Source: Heterodera schachtii (Eukaryota > Nematoda > Chromadorea > Rhabditida > Heteroderidae). From it: a DNA stretch of 64,000 nucleotides. The stretch spans positions 216,895-280,894 of the forward strand of contig SIJG01000054.1 of assembly GCA_023374025.1 (NCBI GenBank), in the 5' to 3' direction. Positions 51,386 through 62,394 of this stretch are shown one piece after another; position 1 is the stretch's first letter, and every line of letters starts with the position of its first letter. A program made the translations under genes and the position numbers. The notes under the pieces were generated by a model. The model ran no database searches. It had not been told where the DNA came from and was given only the letters and a program-made list of their open reading frames with translations.

Positions 51386-51688
51386 GAAGCGAAGGAACAA
51401 CAGCAGGCCAATCAAAAAAATCAACCGACACGACATCTTCTGATGGTTGGTTTGGCCGTCAATTATATTCCTGCGTTTTCATTAATGTATACAACATATT
51501 ATGCAGGTGTTGGTGGTAAATTGAACATTGCTGTTGATGTGCCATCCGATGGAAGTCAAGACAAAGAGAATGCGGTCAATAAAGTCGTAAAAGAGCACGG
51601 AGACGATGGTGAACGAAAGGGTGAAGAGCATCCGACTGAACATCAAAAAGAGCAGGAAGGTGACGAGCACGGCGATGAAAACTATTAA
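51386..51688 (+). pseudogene. Coding-like frame, acidic C-terminus, unknown protein
   Basis: The frame is open from just after TAA 51383-51385 to TAA 51686-51688 (100 codons). The first ATG is at 51443 and gives 81 residues. The N-terminal part is hydrophobic (MVGLAVNYIPAFSLMYTTYY, possibly a signal or membrane segment). From about residue 35 it is very rich in Glu, Asp, Lys, His and Gln (HGDDGERKGEEHPTEHQKEQ). Codon and base composition are far from the A/T background, so it was once under coding constraint. I do not recognise the protein. It is followed 8 bp later by another open frame in a different phase, suggesting a broken gene or unrecognised splicing. Confidence 0.4.
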
Positions 51689-51695
51689 AAAATAA

Positions 51696-51932
51696 ATCCC
51701 GCTTTTTAAAGCATTTTCGGAACTTCTACAATTGGGCGAATATTTCAAGTGCACGAACAAAGACCATGTTGAGCAGTATTGGAACGGTAAAAAAGTGATT
51801 TACTGCTACGGGTTCAAGTCGAAGGCTGCAAAGGCACGGCGTGTCCACAAGCGTATTTGTAATGGTGAAGAAGCAAAGATGGCATTATATAAGGGACTCA
51901 TTGAACACTTGTTCGGGAAAGACGATAATTGA
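51696..51932 (+). pseudogene. Coding-like frame, basic Cys/His-containing, unknown protein
   Basis: Open from after TAA 51693-51695 to TGA 51930-51932 (78 codons, no ATG near the start). The translation begins IPLFKAFSELLQLGEYFKCT and has a basic middle (GFKSKAAKARRVHKRICNGE) and an end MALYKGLIEHLFGKDDN. Three Cys and three His residues could suggest metal binding but fit no motif I know. Lack of a start codon suggests an internal exon; TTTTTAAAG before CATTTT (51703-51711) might be an acceptor. It is on the same strand as, and close behind, the preceding frame. Confidence 0.35.
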
Positions 51933-52104
51933 ATGTATTTCTATTTATGTGAAATGAAGATAATTTATTGTCACATCTCTGTGTGCATACCATTTTTCGT
52001 ATAAAACTATTTGCATTAGCACTGTAGTTATGTTAAATTCTATGTGTGTTTGCAATGCTAATAATTATCTGTGTTTTTAAACGACTCATGTTATTTAACC
52101 GGTA

Positions 52105-52127
52105 GACGACTCATGGCATGAGTCGTC
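52105..52127. repeat. 23-bp palindrome of GACGACTCATG
   Basis: Arms GACGACTCATG and CATGAGTCGTC flank a single central G. A third partial copy (ACGACTCATG) is at 52081-52090, and ACGACGCAT follows at 52130-52138. CATGGCATGAGTCGT within it is repeated exactly at 53036-53050, beyond the OTU fragment. These could be the termini of an element that carried the OTU gene, or binding sites. Confidence 0.85.
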
Positions 52128-52206
52128 AAACGACGCATTTTTTAGTTTTTTTTTTCACACACAATTGCTTTCAATGCCTAATTTATGCATGTTTTTTCCA
52201 TTTTTA

Positions 52207-52278
52207 GATTTACTGCAACATCCTTCTTTTAACCCGATTATCTTAGCCCCCCATCCGACGGATAAAAATGGAGCCTAA
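52207..52278 (+). pseudogene. Short exon-like open segment
   Basis: After a pyrimidine-rich TTTTTTCCATTTTTAG acceptor-like sequence comes a 23-codon stretch DLLQHPSFNPIILAPHPTDK, ending at TAA 52276-52278. Its composition is unlike the flanks. A second mini-frame MEPKIIGTFKLDGKG overlaps its end (52268-52315). It may be an exon of the same decayed gene as the OTU fragment: the HPTD here recalls HPSD in the OTU frame at about 52567. Confidence 0.3.
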
Positions 52279-52361
52279 AATAATTGGAACATTTAAGCTT
52301 GATGGCAAAGGCTAGTACTTGTGCATTTAATTTTGTTAATTGAAACTTGCTTCTCGCTCAG

Positions 52362-52991
52362 GGGGTCACCGAAATGAAGTGGAACAAAGCATTGAACAAC
52401 ATGTGCTCCTTAATTCTTCATGGATGTTCGGTGAGATGAATCCACTTCTACTGTTAATGCCTTTGTCGGAGAAGGTTTCCGAAATTGCGCAGGAAAAATA
52501 CGATATGCCTTTTGCTGATTTATCTGACTGGTCGCGCAAAGCCCTTCTGCGTAAAGCGTTTTCCACATCCATCCGATGGAACAGTATCATTGTCTGACTA
52601 TGTTTTTGTTGGGAACAATGAAGGAAAGAGGATTGTCTGCTCGAAAAAAACAGCATTTAATGTGTCCACGCACAACGTGCTTCCGGTTCAAGCACAAGGG
52701 CATTGCGGGTACCAGGCGTTGTCCACTCTTATAACTGGTAAGTGTAGAGAAATAATAATAATATAATAATAATCATGATTTTATTAATAATATTATCATT
52801 CTACGTTTACAGCAGTTTATTATATCTGAAAATATACAAGTATGTTTTTTTAAGGAACGTACACAAATTACAAGCAAATGCGTTTGGTGCTGAACGGTTT
52901 CATACGTGCACATGTGCAAGCTGCTTTGGACGATGGTTCTGATCCGCCCGAGTGGATTGGATGTATTTTATTTTTGAATTGTACTAAATAG
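52362..52991 (+). pseudogene. OTU-like cysteine protease fragment, frameshifted, one intron
   Basis: After the acceptor CTTCTCGCTCAG (ending 52361) one frame reads GHRNEVEQSIEQHVLLNSSW and continues through SEKVSEIAQEKYDMPFADLS to about 52560. There the coding phase changes, and a second frame carries HPSDGTVSLSDYVFVGNNEG then NVLPVQAQGHCGYQALSTLI. The last part matches the OTU active-site block (usual pattern xDGNCxFRAxS): the nucleophile Cys and following Gly-Tyr are present, but the usual Asp is replaced (QGHC). The exon ends TAACTG at 52737 before GTAAGT. An intron of 117 bp (52738-52854, ending TTAAG) restores phase into GTYTNYKQMRLVLNGFIRAH and LDDGSDPPEW, ending at TAG 52989. The catalytic His region is absent. 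OTU domains deubiquitinate proteins and also occur in transposable elements; which source applies here is open. Confidence 0.7.
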
Positions 52992-53035
52992 AAACCAACT
53001 CTAAAAATTTGGTTCCTTGACAACCCATGGCATGA

Positions 53036-53050
53036 GTCGTGTGTCTTGTT
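53036..53050 (+). repeat. Direct repeat CATGGCATGAGTCGT, right copy
   Basis: Exact 15-bp copy of 52112-52126, 924 bp apart and flanking the OTU fragment. The normal-composition island ends here; beyond is A/T-rich DNA. Confidence 0.8.
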
Positions 53051-56000
53051 TGAATGATATTTTTCTATTCGAAAATTTAAAAGTTCTTTTAAAAGATAAG
53101 TTCTTTCTGGTATAAGTTATATCAAAAACAATTCTTTACAAACAATAAAAATATATTAAATATAAAAAGGAATTGCATATTTCAATTTATCAATTTTATC
53201 TTAATTTTTTTTACCAATTTGACCTAGATTAAATTCACTTTATTTCGAGTCCAATATATAATGACTAAATTTTGCTTTTTTTTATTCGTTTATTCATAAA
53301 AATAAAAAAGTCATCAGAAGGGCGAAGACAATTTAAGAATCAAAAAAAGTAAACAAAAGATTTTACACAAACTAAATTTAAATATTTTAACGAAAACATA
53401 ATCATTTACATATTTAATAGCAATATGCAATTAAATTAAATTTTCAAGAAAATATTTTTTATTATGTAGGTTAATGCTATTTTCATTAATTAAATTATTT
53501 TGACTTAATGCTGATATTTTATATTTTAATTTAAATGTTTTTTATTATTATTACTTTTTGGTTTTTTAGTAATGTTCTATTTTTTTTTTGTTTCATTTTT
53601 AGGTTTTTTAAGTTAATTATTCCATTCAAAGTCATTGAAATGTTCGTTTATTACTTTTTTCTCACTTTTAATTTACGATATTTCTTTACTGATTATAATA
53701 ATTTGTCTTTTTAATAGCAATTTTGATAAATCTTAATTACGTAAAGGATTAAAAAACAATAAAACTGTAAAAAATTAAAGAAATAAAAATATATTATTTA
53801 AATAATAATTTTAAGCTCAAGAGGATAAAATATTAAAGGCAAATAAATTTACAATTAAATTGAAGAAATCATGGTAATATGTTTAACAGCACTAACTAGA
53901 AAATGAAACTCAATATCGGAAATTTTGCGGATATTTCAACCTCTTATTGTTTAGCTATTTAAGTATTTAAAAGATATTAGTTTGTAAATAATATTATTTA
54001 TTTTCAAAGTTTTTCTTCTCTTCTACTTTTAATTTTTAAATAAATATATGAATCTTCATTTATTATTTTACTTTAAAGTTCTGCTTAAAACAAACATGAT
54101 CTTCCAACTGACGTTTTCACAGCAAGTCGATGTTGGCGAGCCCAAGTACAGTAAATTCATTAAATAGTTTTTTAAAAAACTTAACTTGGGTTTTTTTCTT
54201 AAATTTAACATTTCGAAGTTAAATAAGCTTGTTACTATTATATACAATTTTGAAGTTTTATTTTAATATTTATTCTGATCAATAATCATGAATTTTATTT
54301 TTAACTGCAAAATATTTGAATATATCTTTGTTTCGATATTTTTTATTATCCAAACATAATAAATCATTTTGCCATAATTTTGTTTTGTTGCAAACAATAC
54401 GAAACTTTAAAAAGTTTTTTTAATATTCTGCACTGACTGACTGCACTCACATTTTTAATGAGGTTGTTGCACATTAATATCTTATAGAAATTATTAGTTA
54501 AGGTTTTTTTGTTGAAATAAGAAATTCATTATCGTTGATTTTTTTGATTTTTTCAAGAAATTAATTATTTACTAAGTCTTTAATTTTTTTATTGTAAATA
54601 TTTATATGTTTTTTTTTATTAAACTCTTGGTAATAAAAATAAATCAATTAAGTAATCATTGAAAATGATAAAATTTAAAAAATTGTTCTTTATTTTTTTT
54701 TGTTTTAAAAAACAAATTTAGTATGGTGAAAATTTCAACTTCAGATAAAAGAATAAAGTATATGTTAATTTATTTTGGCGTAATTTAATAAAAAAATACA
54801 TTTAATATATTGGAAAATAAAAATATATGTTGTTTCTGTTCAGTATTAAAATCACTAAATGTGAATTTTAAGTTTTATAATTTAAGTAATTTTTATGAAA
54901 TATAAAATGATAAATTACATAATTTTTTTAGTGATTTCATTTAATTATCCGTATTTTAAAACTTCTTTTTGATTTACATTTGGTTTTCCTTGTAAGGAAT
55001 CAGCTGCTTAAACATTTTATTTTAAACGATTAAAATATAGATCATATTTCTATTTTTTACAATTTTATAGCCTTTATTATTCGAATTGACAAAAAATATT
55101 CTTTATTTTCTTTAAATTTTTTCGTTAAATTTTCATTATTTATTTCTTTTTAATTCAATGTAATCTCAAAACTCCAACAAATATTTACAATGCATTAATA
55201 TATTTCTTTATGATAAATCTGGTTAATGAAATCGAAATGACAAATACTTTTATTTTACACTTTATTTAATATGTTAAAGAAATTTGCAAAATAAATTTAT
55301 TCTTCTCTTTATTAAACAACACCTTTTGGTGAGCTTTTTTATTTGCATAAATCATACATTAAAAATTTTCAATAATAAACTCATTTCTCGTTTTCGAAGG
55401 AATTTTGATCTTTTTTTCTCTTTATTTTTAATTAGTATCGGTTTAAAACTTTTTTTTTTAATATGCCGGATTCGATTCGTCGATTTGCTAAGCTTTTATT
55501 TATTTCTTTGTAAAATATTTATTATTATTTTTAATTGTGCAAAATTTTTTAATTACTAAATGATTCTTATTTTAATCAAATTTTCTTAAATTCAAATTTA
55601 TTTATTTCCATCAATTCTGTTTTTTTTTTAAATTTTCTAATCAATTATTAAAAGCGAAGTTTAATTTTTGTTTTGTAATTTATGAGATATTCTCACAAAA
55701 TAAAAAATAGAGTTTTATATTTTAAATTCTTGGATTTCTTAGATTTGGGATTTGGACATTTAAAATCATAAAAACGAAGAATCGTTTCAATTTGATGCGG
55801 TTTTTGTTGAATAAACTAGGCTGTTCGCAGAAGATCTCAAATTTTGGATTTTCTTGTCATAATATGATCAAAGGATAATTTTATTTATTTAGGGCATTAA
55901 TTTGTTAAAAATATTTAACTCAATTTATTATGGTATAAATTTTTTAATTTGGTTTACATTAATTTAATTTTAAAATTATTTTTAATTTTAATTTCAAAAT

Positions 56001-56380
56001 GACGTTCTACTGATGTTTCTGATCTGCAGGGTCTTGGTTTCTCAATTTCAAACAGTTCAGTTGATTTAATTAAAATTATTAATTTTCTGTATTTCTATTT
56101 AGTCCTTTTCTGTCATTAGCTTCTTTATTTTATATTTTATGGCTATTTTATATTAGTATTTGTTAACACTTCTTTTGAGAATTTTAGGGACTAATCAATG
56201 TACATGAGTATAATTAGAATCTATGAATTTTTTTTTATCTACCACTTGCAATTAACGTTAATTACTTGCTTGATGTTTGTTAAATATAACATTGTAGCTA
56301 AAATAATTGTTTTTATTTATAATTTATAAAATTTTTCTGACAAATGAAATACTTGAATTTAATTAAAACGAATTCTATAA
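53051..56380. other. AT-rich region, no gene supported
   Basis: A/T-rich with a chance plus frame at 55284-55559 (Phe, Leu, Ile-rich). Small islands lie at 54105-54150 and 54428-54452 (CTGCACTGACTGACTGCACT, a short internal repeat) and about 55790-55850. No element or RNA gene found. Confidence 0.6.
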
Positions 56381-56640
56381 TACAGGGTGACAAATAATTC
56401 TTTTTGAAGGAAATTAATGACAAAACATATACACAAATTTCATTTTTTTTTGAATTAAAAAGCAAAAAAGAGTTTGTTTTTCTTACAGAAAAGATAGGGG
56501 CGTTAAATGAAGAATTTTCATGTTAAAAATGTGTAAAAGCCGCAGAAAAATTCCCCCTCCCTATTCATCAATTCCAGCTAATTTTTGAGCTGTAGGCGGT
56601 CAAAAATCCGTGAGTAGGACTAATTCAAACAGTGTCAGTT
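56381..56640 (+). mobile_element. Possible Tc1/mariner-like left end (TACAGGGTGAC)
   Basis: TACAGGGTGACAAATAATTC begins a stretch of more mixed sequence (including GATAGGGGCGTTAAATGAAG and GCCGCAGAAAAATTCCCCCT). ACAGGGTG after TA is a frequent terminus of Tc1/mariner-class elements. No inverted partner was found, so the right border is arbitrary. Confidence 0.35.
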
Positions 56641-56849
56641 TGTTTTAGTTGTTATGCTTCTTCATTTTTCATATCTTTGATGAACCTAATCAATGTTAAA
56701 ATTTTTAATGATAAAGAATAAAAAAAAATTTAATGTCTATCTTTAAGACTAGTGATTTTTTGAAATTTTTCAATTCGTTATTTTTGTTCTAGGTTTTTAG
56801 TGTAAATCTTATTGATATTAGTAAAATTGAAATGAAAATATTAATTTTG

Positions 56850-57145
56850 ACTGCGCGGCGCAAATGTCCATTTTTGTTAGGCGGCGCAAATGTCGCATCA
56901 CCATAAAAAATGGGCCATTTCATCACTTAAACATAATCCATTAATTATTTTAGTGACCAGAGTCTTTGTTAATTCTCATTAAAAATGGCTTATTTTCATT
57001 AAGCCTTTCTCCTGAAAATTGTTAAATATTGTTACGGGAGTTGCGTGGGATTTGCAAAAATTTTTTGGCAAATTTTTTTTGCCATAGGCATGCATATTTT
57101 TTATAAACATTTAAAATTCTAAAGTCCTTAAAATATAATTTAGAT
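56850..57145. repeat. Mixed island with GCGGCGCAAATGTC doublet and a shared edge
   Basis: GCGGCGCAAATGTC occurs twice, 26 bp apart (56855-56868 and 56881-56894), and once with one change at 21233. The island runs to ATTCTAAAGTCCTTAAAATA (57116-57135), which also marks the right part of the spacer at 8208. It is probably a truncated copy of a dispersed element. No frame is open across it. Confidence 0.5.
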
Positions 57146-58011
57146 AAGTTTTCCTATAACTAGAATTTTATAATGTAAATTTCAATAATAATTTATTTAT
57201 TTATTTTTAAGTTCAGTAAAAAATTTCATTAATAATATGTGAATCTATATTCAAAATTAAAAAAATATTATTGAGTTACTTTAAGGTTAATTCATTAAAG
57301 TTAATCTTCCATATTGTGATTTTTTATTTAATATCGTTCGCAATTGTTTTTTTTTTCTTGCTTTGACAATTTTTTCTGTATTTTTCAATTAAATTTAATC
57401 TTTCAATCTTACTTTTAAATTTAAAGAAATAAATAACCAATTTCATCTTTTTATTCTTGTTCAAGATTTGGTTTTGAATTTGATTGGGTGACGCGACGCA
57501 TTAAAATATAATTAATTTGTTTTAAAATTATAAATATATAATTAACGTATTTTTTATTTCATTATTTAAAAATTAATTCGTTCTTCTGCTTATAAATTGC
57601 ATTATTTAAACAAATTATTATCATTATTTCATATTGGTAATTTTTTTTTTTTGTGATTTTTAATTCCAAAATTTTAAGTAAAGTATTGCTATTTAAATAA
57701 AATAAGTTTTGTTAATTTAATTTTACATTTTTACCACTTCATTATTGACTAATATTTATTTAACAGATAATCACAAATTTTGTTTGCTTATAATATATTG
57801 CTTTTAAGTTCAATTATAAAAAAAATAGAACCAAAACATCCTTAAAATATAAAATTAATAAATAATTTAAAAAAAAAAATCAAACTTATCTGTTAATCAG
57901 TAAAAAAAGGAAATAAATGTTTAAACAAGTAACACACGATAAATTTTATGACTAGAAAATTTTAAATGTTTATAATAATATTCGAATACCATTGCAAAAA
58001 CATATTAAAAT
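57146..58011. other. AT-rich intergenic DNA
   Basis: A/T-rich. TGACGCGACGCA at 57489-57500 repeats the word at 38992-39003. Nothing else recognised. Confidence 0.6.
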
Positions 58012-58114
58012 TGTGCCAAGATATGAATTTATATGTTTTACATTTTTTTTTATTTTCCTACAACTTGGAAGTTTTAAGAAAAGCCTTTTGAAGAAACGAC
58101 CAGCACGGTCACAA
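58012..58114 (+). mobile_element. Solo right end, relative of the 781-bp foldback element
   Basis: From GTGCCAAGATATGAATTTAT to GAAACGACCAGCACG this matches, with substitutions, the right arm of the element at 60291-61071 (GGGCCAAGATACGAATTTTT to GAAACGACCCAGCACG), including the GTTTTCCTAC-type and GAAAC words. It has a single gene-proximal GGAAGTTTTAAGAAAAGCC unit where the larger element has tandem units. No left arm is present. Confidence 0.7.
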
Positions 58115-60290
58115 GGTAATAAAATTATTTATGATCATTTCTATTTGCATTTGCTAATTGCAGTTGCTTAGATTGCATCAAATTTCTGCCAGTTTATTCT
58201 GTATCGATTTCATTATTAAAAATAATTTTATTTTTGTTTCAAATTTTTTTTTGTCTTTTGAATGATCATATTTTCATTTTGCATATATAAAAGTTAATAC
58301 ATTATTATGAAAACTCAGCTTTATTTTCTTCAATATTTAATAGATTTTTCGTTAATTCTTCATATTCAAAAATTATCAATAATATTTCCAAGACTAGATT
58401 TTAGTTAGATTATTTTAATTTTAAATCTTCAAAGGTTATAAATTATAATTTATTTAATTAAAAAATAATAATTTTATTAATTTCTTTAGAAAAATAATTC
58501 TCTAAAGATTTTAATTCATTTTTACTTCTTCCGTAGCCTTAATATATTTTTTCTTTAGTTGTTTTATTGAAAAATTAATTTTTATATGGAATGTTTTAAA
58601 TAGGTTTTCTATAGTAGTTTTAATTAGTCGATACATTTTTTTTCATAATTTATTTTTGATTTTTAAATTGATATTATTAAATTTTCTTTTTTATTTTATT
58701 TTTCAATTGAAAACAATTAATTTATTTTATCTATTTTTTATTTTACTTTTTTCATTTCTTGTCTTGTAACTTTCTTTAGCCTATTCTTTCTCGAAAAATT
58801 TTATGTGTATTTAATTTTTTTATATAAATATGATTTATAATTATTTGAATAAATTTATGAATTTTGTTCAAAATATGCAAATTCCAGTATCATTTTACAT
58901 ATATTATAATCATACATATGTCTTAGTTTTTGTTGTTGAATATTTTAAGCAAATCATCATCTCAAAAATAAAATCATCATTGGTAGTTAACGATTTTAAG
59001 AAGAAATTATTTTGAATAGTTAAAATTAATTTTTGTTTTTTTTATTTTAAAATATTATTTTTTTGTATGTATAATGATCATTAACACTCTTGTTATCCCA
59101 AAATATTTCATGTTTGTGGCGATGTCCATTTATCACATCTCTTTTTCTTTTGTCCATTACTTTTGTTATTTTGTAAAAAAGCATTAATAGAATTAAAAAA
59201 TAAATATATTTTTTGATTTGAATGTTTTAAGCAAAGATTTCATATTTGTAGAAAACTATTATAGTCTATTATTATTTATTAAAATATTAAAATTTTAATT
59301 CTAATTTATGTGAAACTAAATTAAAAAATAAAAATAAATGAAGTGGAAAATAAATTAATATTTTTTATAATTATTAAATGTCAGATAAATGAAAATTATT
59401 AAACTAAAAAAAGATTTATGTAAAAATGGTAATTATTGTTTTTTCTTTTATATATAAATTATTAAAATTAACTTGAAAAAATGATTTAATTGTCAATATA
59501 AATAATATAATAGTTCTATATAAATATAAATATTGGCAAATATACCTAATCATTTTTATTATTAAAAATGGCAAACAGTCCGACAAATTAGATTTTGTGT
59601 GCGAAAAGCAATTTTTCGAATACAAATTTTAATAAAAATTTCAATAAGAAATAAATGTTTTAAGTTCTTAAATAAATAAACAAAATTAAAAATAATGTAG
59701 AAAATAATTGATTTATAAAAAACTCTTATTATATAAAAAATAAATCAGAAAAAATAAGCTTGATTTAAGTACCGAGGATAATTGAAAAACATATTAATAC
59801 TTACTCAAACATATAATAAAATTTTATTACAGTATTTATATTATTGTAAAAAAATTAAGATATATTGATATGAACAAATGCACAAATGACTCGATACATG
59901 GAGTGGTTGCCAATATTCTTATAGCTAAAAATAGTATATATAAAAATATTAACTAATTTCAACAATTAATTGCAACACATAAAATAGAGATAAAGATTAT
60001 TTGAAAAATATTACTAAATAACTGAGAAATAAAAATTAAACAAGACTAATAAAGAAGGAAAAATTGATTATTAGGGATGAAAATTAAAAATATTAAAAAT
60101 ACAGAAATAATTAAATAAATATTTACCAAAAAATGCCGAATGTTGACTAAAATATTAAAAAATCTTATCTTAATAATTTAAAGAAGATTTTTTATAAATT
60201 ATTAAACTAAATTAAGGCACACTAATGTGTCGTAAGAGGAAAATTATGGTTTTTGGTTTTCTTGTGCAAGAATTTAATATAGACTCAAAG
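58115..60290. other. AT-rich region, no gene supported
   Basis: A/T-rich. Frames at 58830-59015 (plus) and 59416-59625 (minus) have no recognisable domain. Nothing else seen. Confidence 0.6.
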
Positions 60291-61071
60291 GTGCTAGGTC
60301 GTTTCCTAAAAACCGCCATCTGGTAGGAAAACAAAAAATGTATAATATATAAAATTCATAACTTTGTTCAATTTCAACGAAATTAAAATTTCATGGTATC
60401 ATTCAATAGCTCAAGGTGTTTTCTATAAAATATTAATTTTCAAATTTTTTTAAATTGTATAAAAAAAGTTAGGGTTATTAAATTGCACAAAATCTTTTGT
60501 CGGAATTTTTTGTTCATAACTTTTATAAAACACAATGAAATTTTTTGAAATTTCAAAGGTAAATAGATTAATTAATGAACTTGAAATTATAAAAAGAAAA
60601 TTTAATCTAATTGCTTCTGAAAAAATGTTATAAAGCATTGAACAGGCTATGTTTTTTTGCCATGGTCATGCAAATGTAATTATAACATTTAAATTTTTCA
60701 AGTCATTAAAATGTAAATAAGTCAAAAAGAATTTATATATTCGATAGTACTAAGAATTCTCTATTTAGGATTAAAATTTCAAAAAATTTCATCGGTGGAC
60801 AAAATAATTTGTCTCAGAACTTGTTGAAAATTTTGGACCATAACTTTTTTATAATTTCATGTAAAAATTTTCTAAATTTGTATTCTGATAGACAACACTT
60901 AAAGCTATTGATTGATATCAAGAATTATTAATTTGGTTGAAATTGGGCCAAGATACGAATTTTTATGTCTTACATTTTTTTTGTTTTCCTACCACTTGGC
61001 GGTTTTTAGGAAACGCCCTGGCGGATTTAGGAAACGCCCATGGTGGCGGTTTTTAGGAAACGACCCAGCAC
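60291..61071. mobile_element. 781-bp foldback element with diverged arms
   Basis: Left end GTGCTAGGTCGTTTCCTAAA and right end (inverted) GTGCTGGGTCGTTTCCTAAA. Pairing continues inward through GGTAGGAAAACAAAAAATGT, AATTTCAAC-AAATTA and TGAAATTTTTTGAAATTT blocks to a centre near CCATGG at 60660. The arms are each about 370-410 bp and differ by many substitutions and indels, so this is an old near-complete palindrome. The frames at 60450-60638 (minus) and 60912-61163 (plus) run through the arms and are not genes. No target duplication could be seen. Related to 58012-58114. Confidence 0.85.
60998..61066 (+). repeat. Three tandem GGCGGTTTTTAGGAAACG units
   Basis: Units start at 60998, 61020 and 61045: GGCGGTTTTTAGGAAACGCC, GGCGGATTTAGGAAACGCCC and GGCGGTTTTTAGGAAACGAC. 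The left arm has one such unit (60298-60318, inverted). Local expansion occurred in the right arm only. Confidence 0.9.
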
Positions 61072-62172
61072 GCTATCGGAGTACATGGCAATTGTATAAT
61101 AAATATAGTAACAAAAAAATAACTCAAAATAATTACGACATTATTGAGAATATGTTTGTTTAACAAATATTCATTTTATAACAAAATAAATATTATTAAT
61201 AAGTAATTATACGATTATGATTTTAAATACTTGTTTAAAACTTATATTTAAATACTTAGAAAATGCAACACGTACATATTTTTTTAATTTATAAATAGAA
61301 TTTAATATTTTTCGTTTTCTTTGCAACAAATAAATAATAACAATAATTTATTTTTGCTAGAATAATAGAAAATAATATTTTTGAATCAAAGAAAAATTTA
61401 AACATTTTCCAGTTAAAAATAAATGTCCATCAATATTTGAAGGGAATAATTATATCAAAAAAAGTACGAAAAGCAATTTTAACTTATTTAACTCGAATTG
61501 AAAATTTATTTTAATAAAATTCTATATTTAACGAATGGAGAATTGTGATTTTAAAATTAATATTAATTTTTAATATAAAATAAAAATTAAAACCGAAACC
61601 AATAAAGATGGATATTTTTAACAAAAGAATATAAAACTTACTTAAAAATTAATGATTATAAAATATTGACTAATCTGAAGAACAAGTTAAAATATGCCAT
61701 TGGCTTGCAAATATTAGCTTAAGTACACCACATAATCCAAGATTTAATGTCAAATGTAAGAACTCAAAAATTCAATAAAAAAAATAATATAGAGATTTGA
61801 TCATTTTATTTTAAAAGTAAAGGATTAATTTAAAATGAATGGAATAACAAACCAATAAATATATCATTAAAATTAATTTAGTGTCTCCATATTAATTTTA
61901 AATGACTTATTTTTAATTTCGTGCAAATAAAATAATAAAGTATAGTTGGATAATTTATCGATTAGAACCCAGGATGGGAACAATAGAATATTCGAAGTTG
62001 AAAAAAGACATTTTATGTAAAATTTATATTACAAAAATTATATGTGTATATGGAATTTAATATTAAAAAATTCTTTTGATAAAAAAACATTATCTATATT
62101 TTTCTATTAAAGTTCTACTTTTAAACAAAAATAGAAAGATGAATTTATCCACCTAATTTATAAAAATAATTC
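61072..62172. other. AT-rich intergenic DNA
   Basis: A/T-rich. GGCAATTGTATAA at about 61088 also occurs at 657, in both places about 100 bp before TAACAAAATAAATATTA; this may be chance. No gene. Confidence 0.55.
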
Positions 62173-62394
62173 GGTACTTTCCTGTTTTGAAGGCACACCC
62201 CAAGAGCGTTCAAATATGGCACTCATCGACAAATGTTGGACCCGTATTTATTCGAATTTCTTTGGCGCGAGGATTTGAGAAAATTTTTGGCGTAAATTGT
62301 TGCATTAATGGACGAAAAAATAAGTCTATTCAATCTTTGTTGCATTTTTAAAAAATGGGGTGTGCCTTCAAAACAGAAAGTACCAATAATTCTG
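62173..62394. mobile_element. 222-bp MITE with ~30-bp inverted ends
   Basis: Left GGTACTTTCCTGTTTTGAAG followed by GCACACCCCA and right its reverse complement with one base deleted (62366-62394). The interior is of mixed composition (TTGGCGCGAGGATTTGAG, GGCGTAAATTGTTGCATTAA) with a minus-strand open frame of 73 codons (62223-62444) that I do not recognise. A short non-autonomous DNA transposon is the simplest reading; target duplication is not clear. Confidence 0.75.

Noticed and set aside
51482..52656. Minus-strand frames of 92 and 96 codons overlapping the OTU island
   Set aside because: Shadows of the plus-strand coding frames, which carry the recognisable motif and intron.
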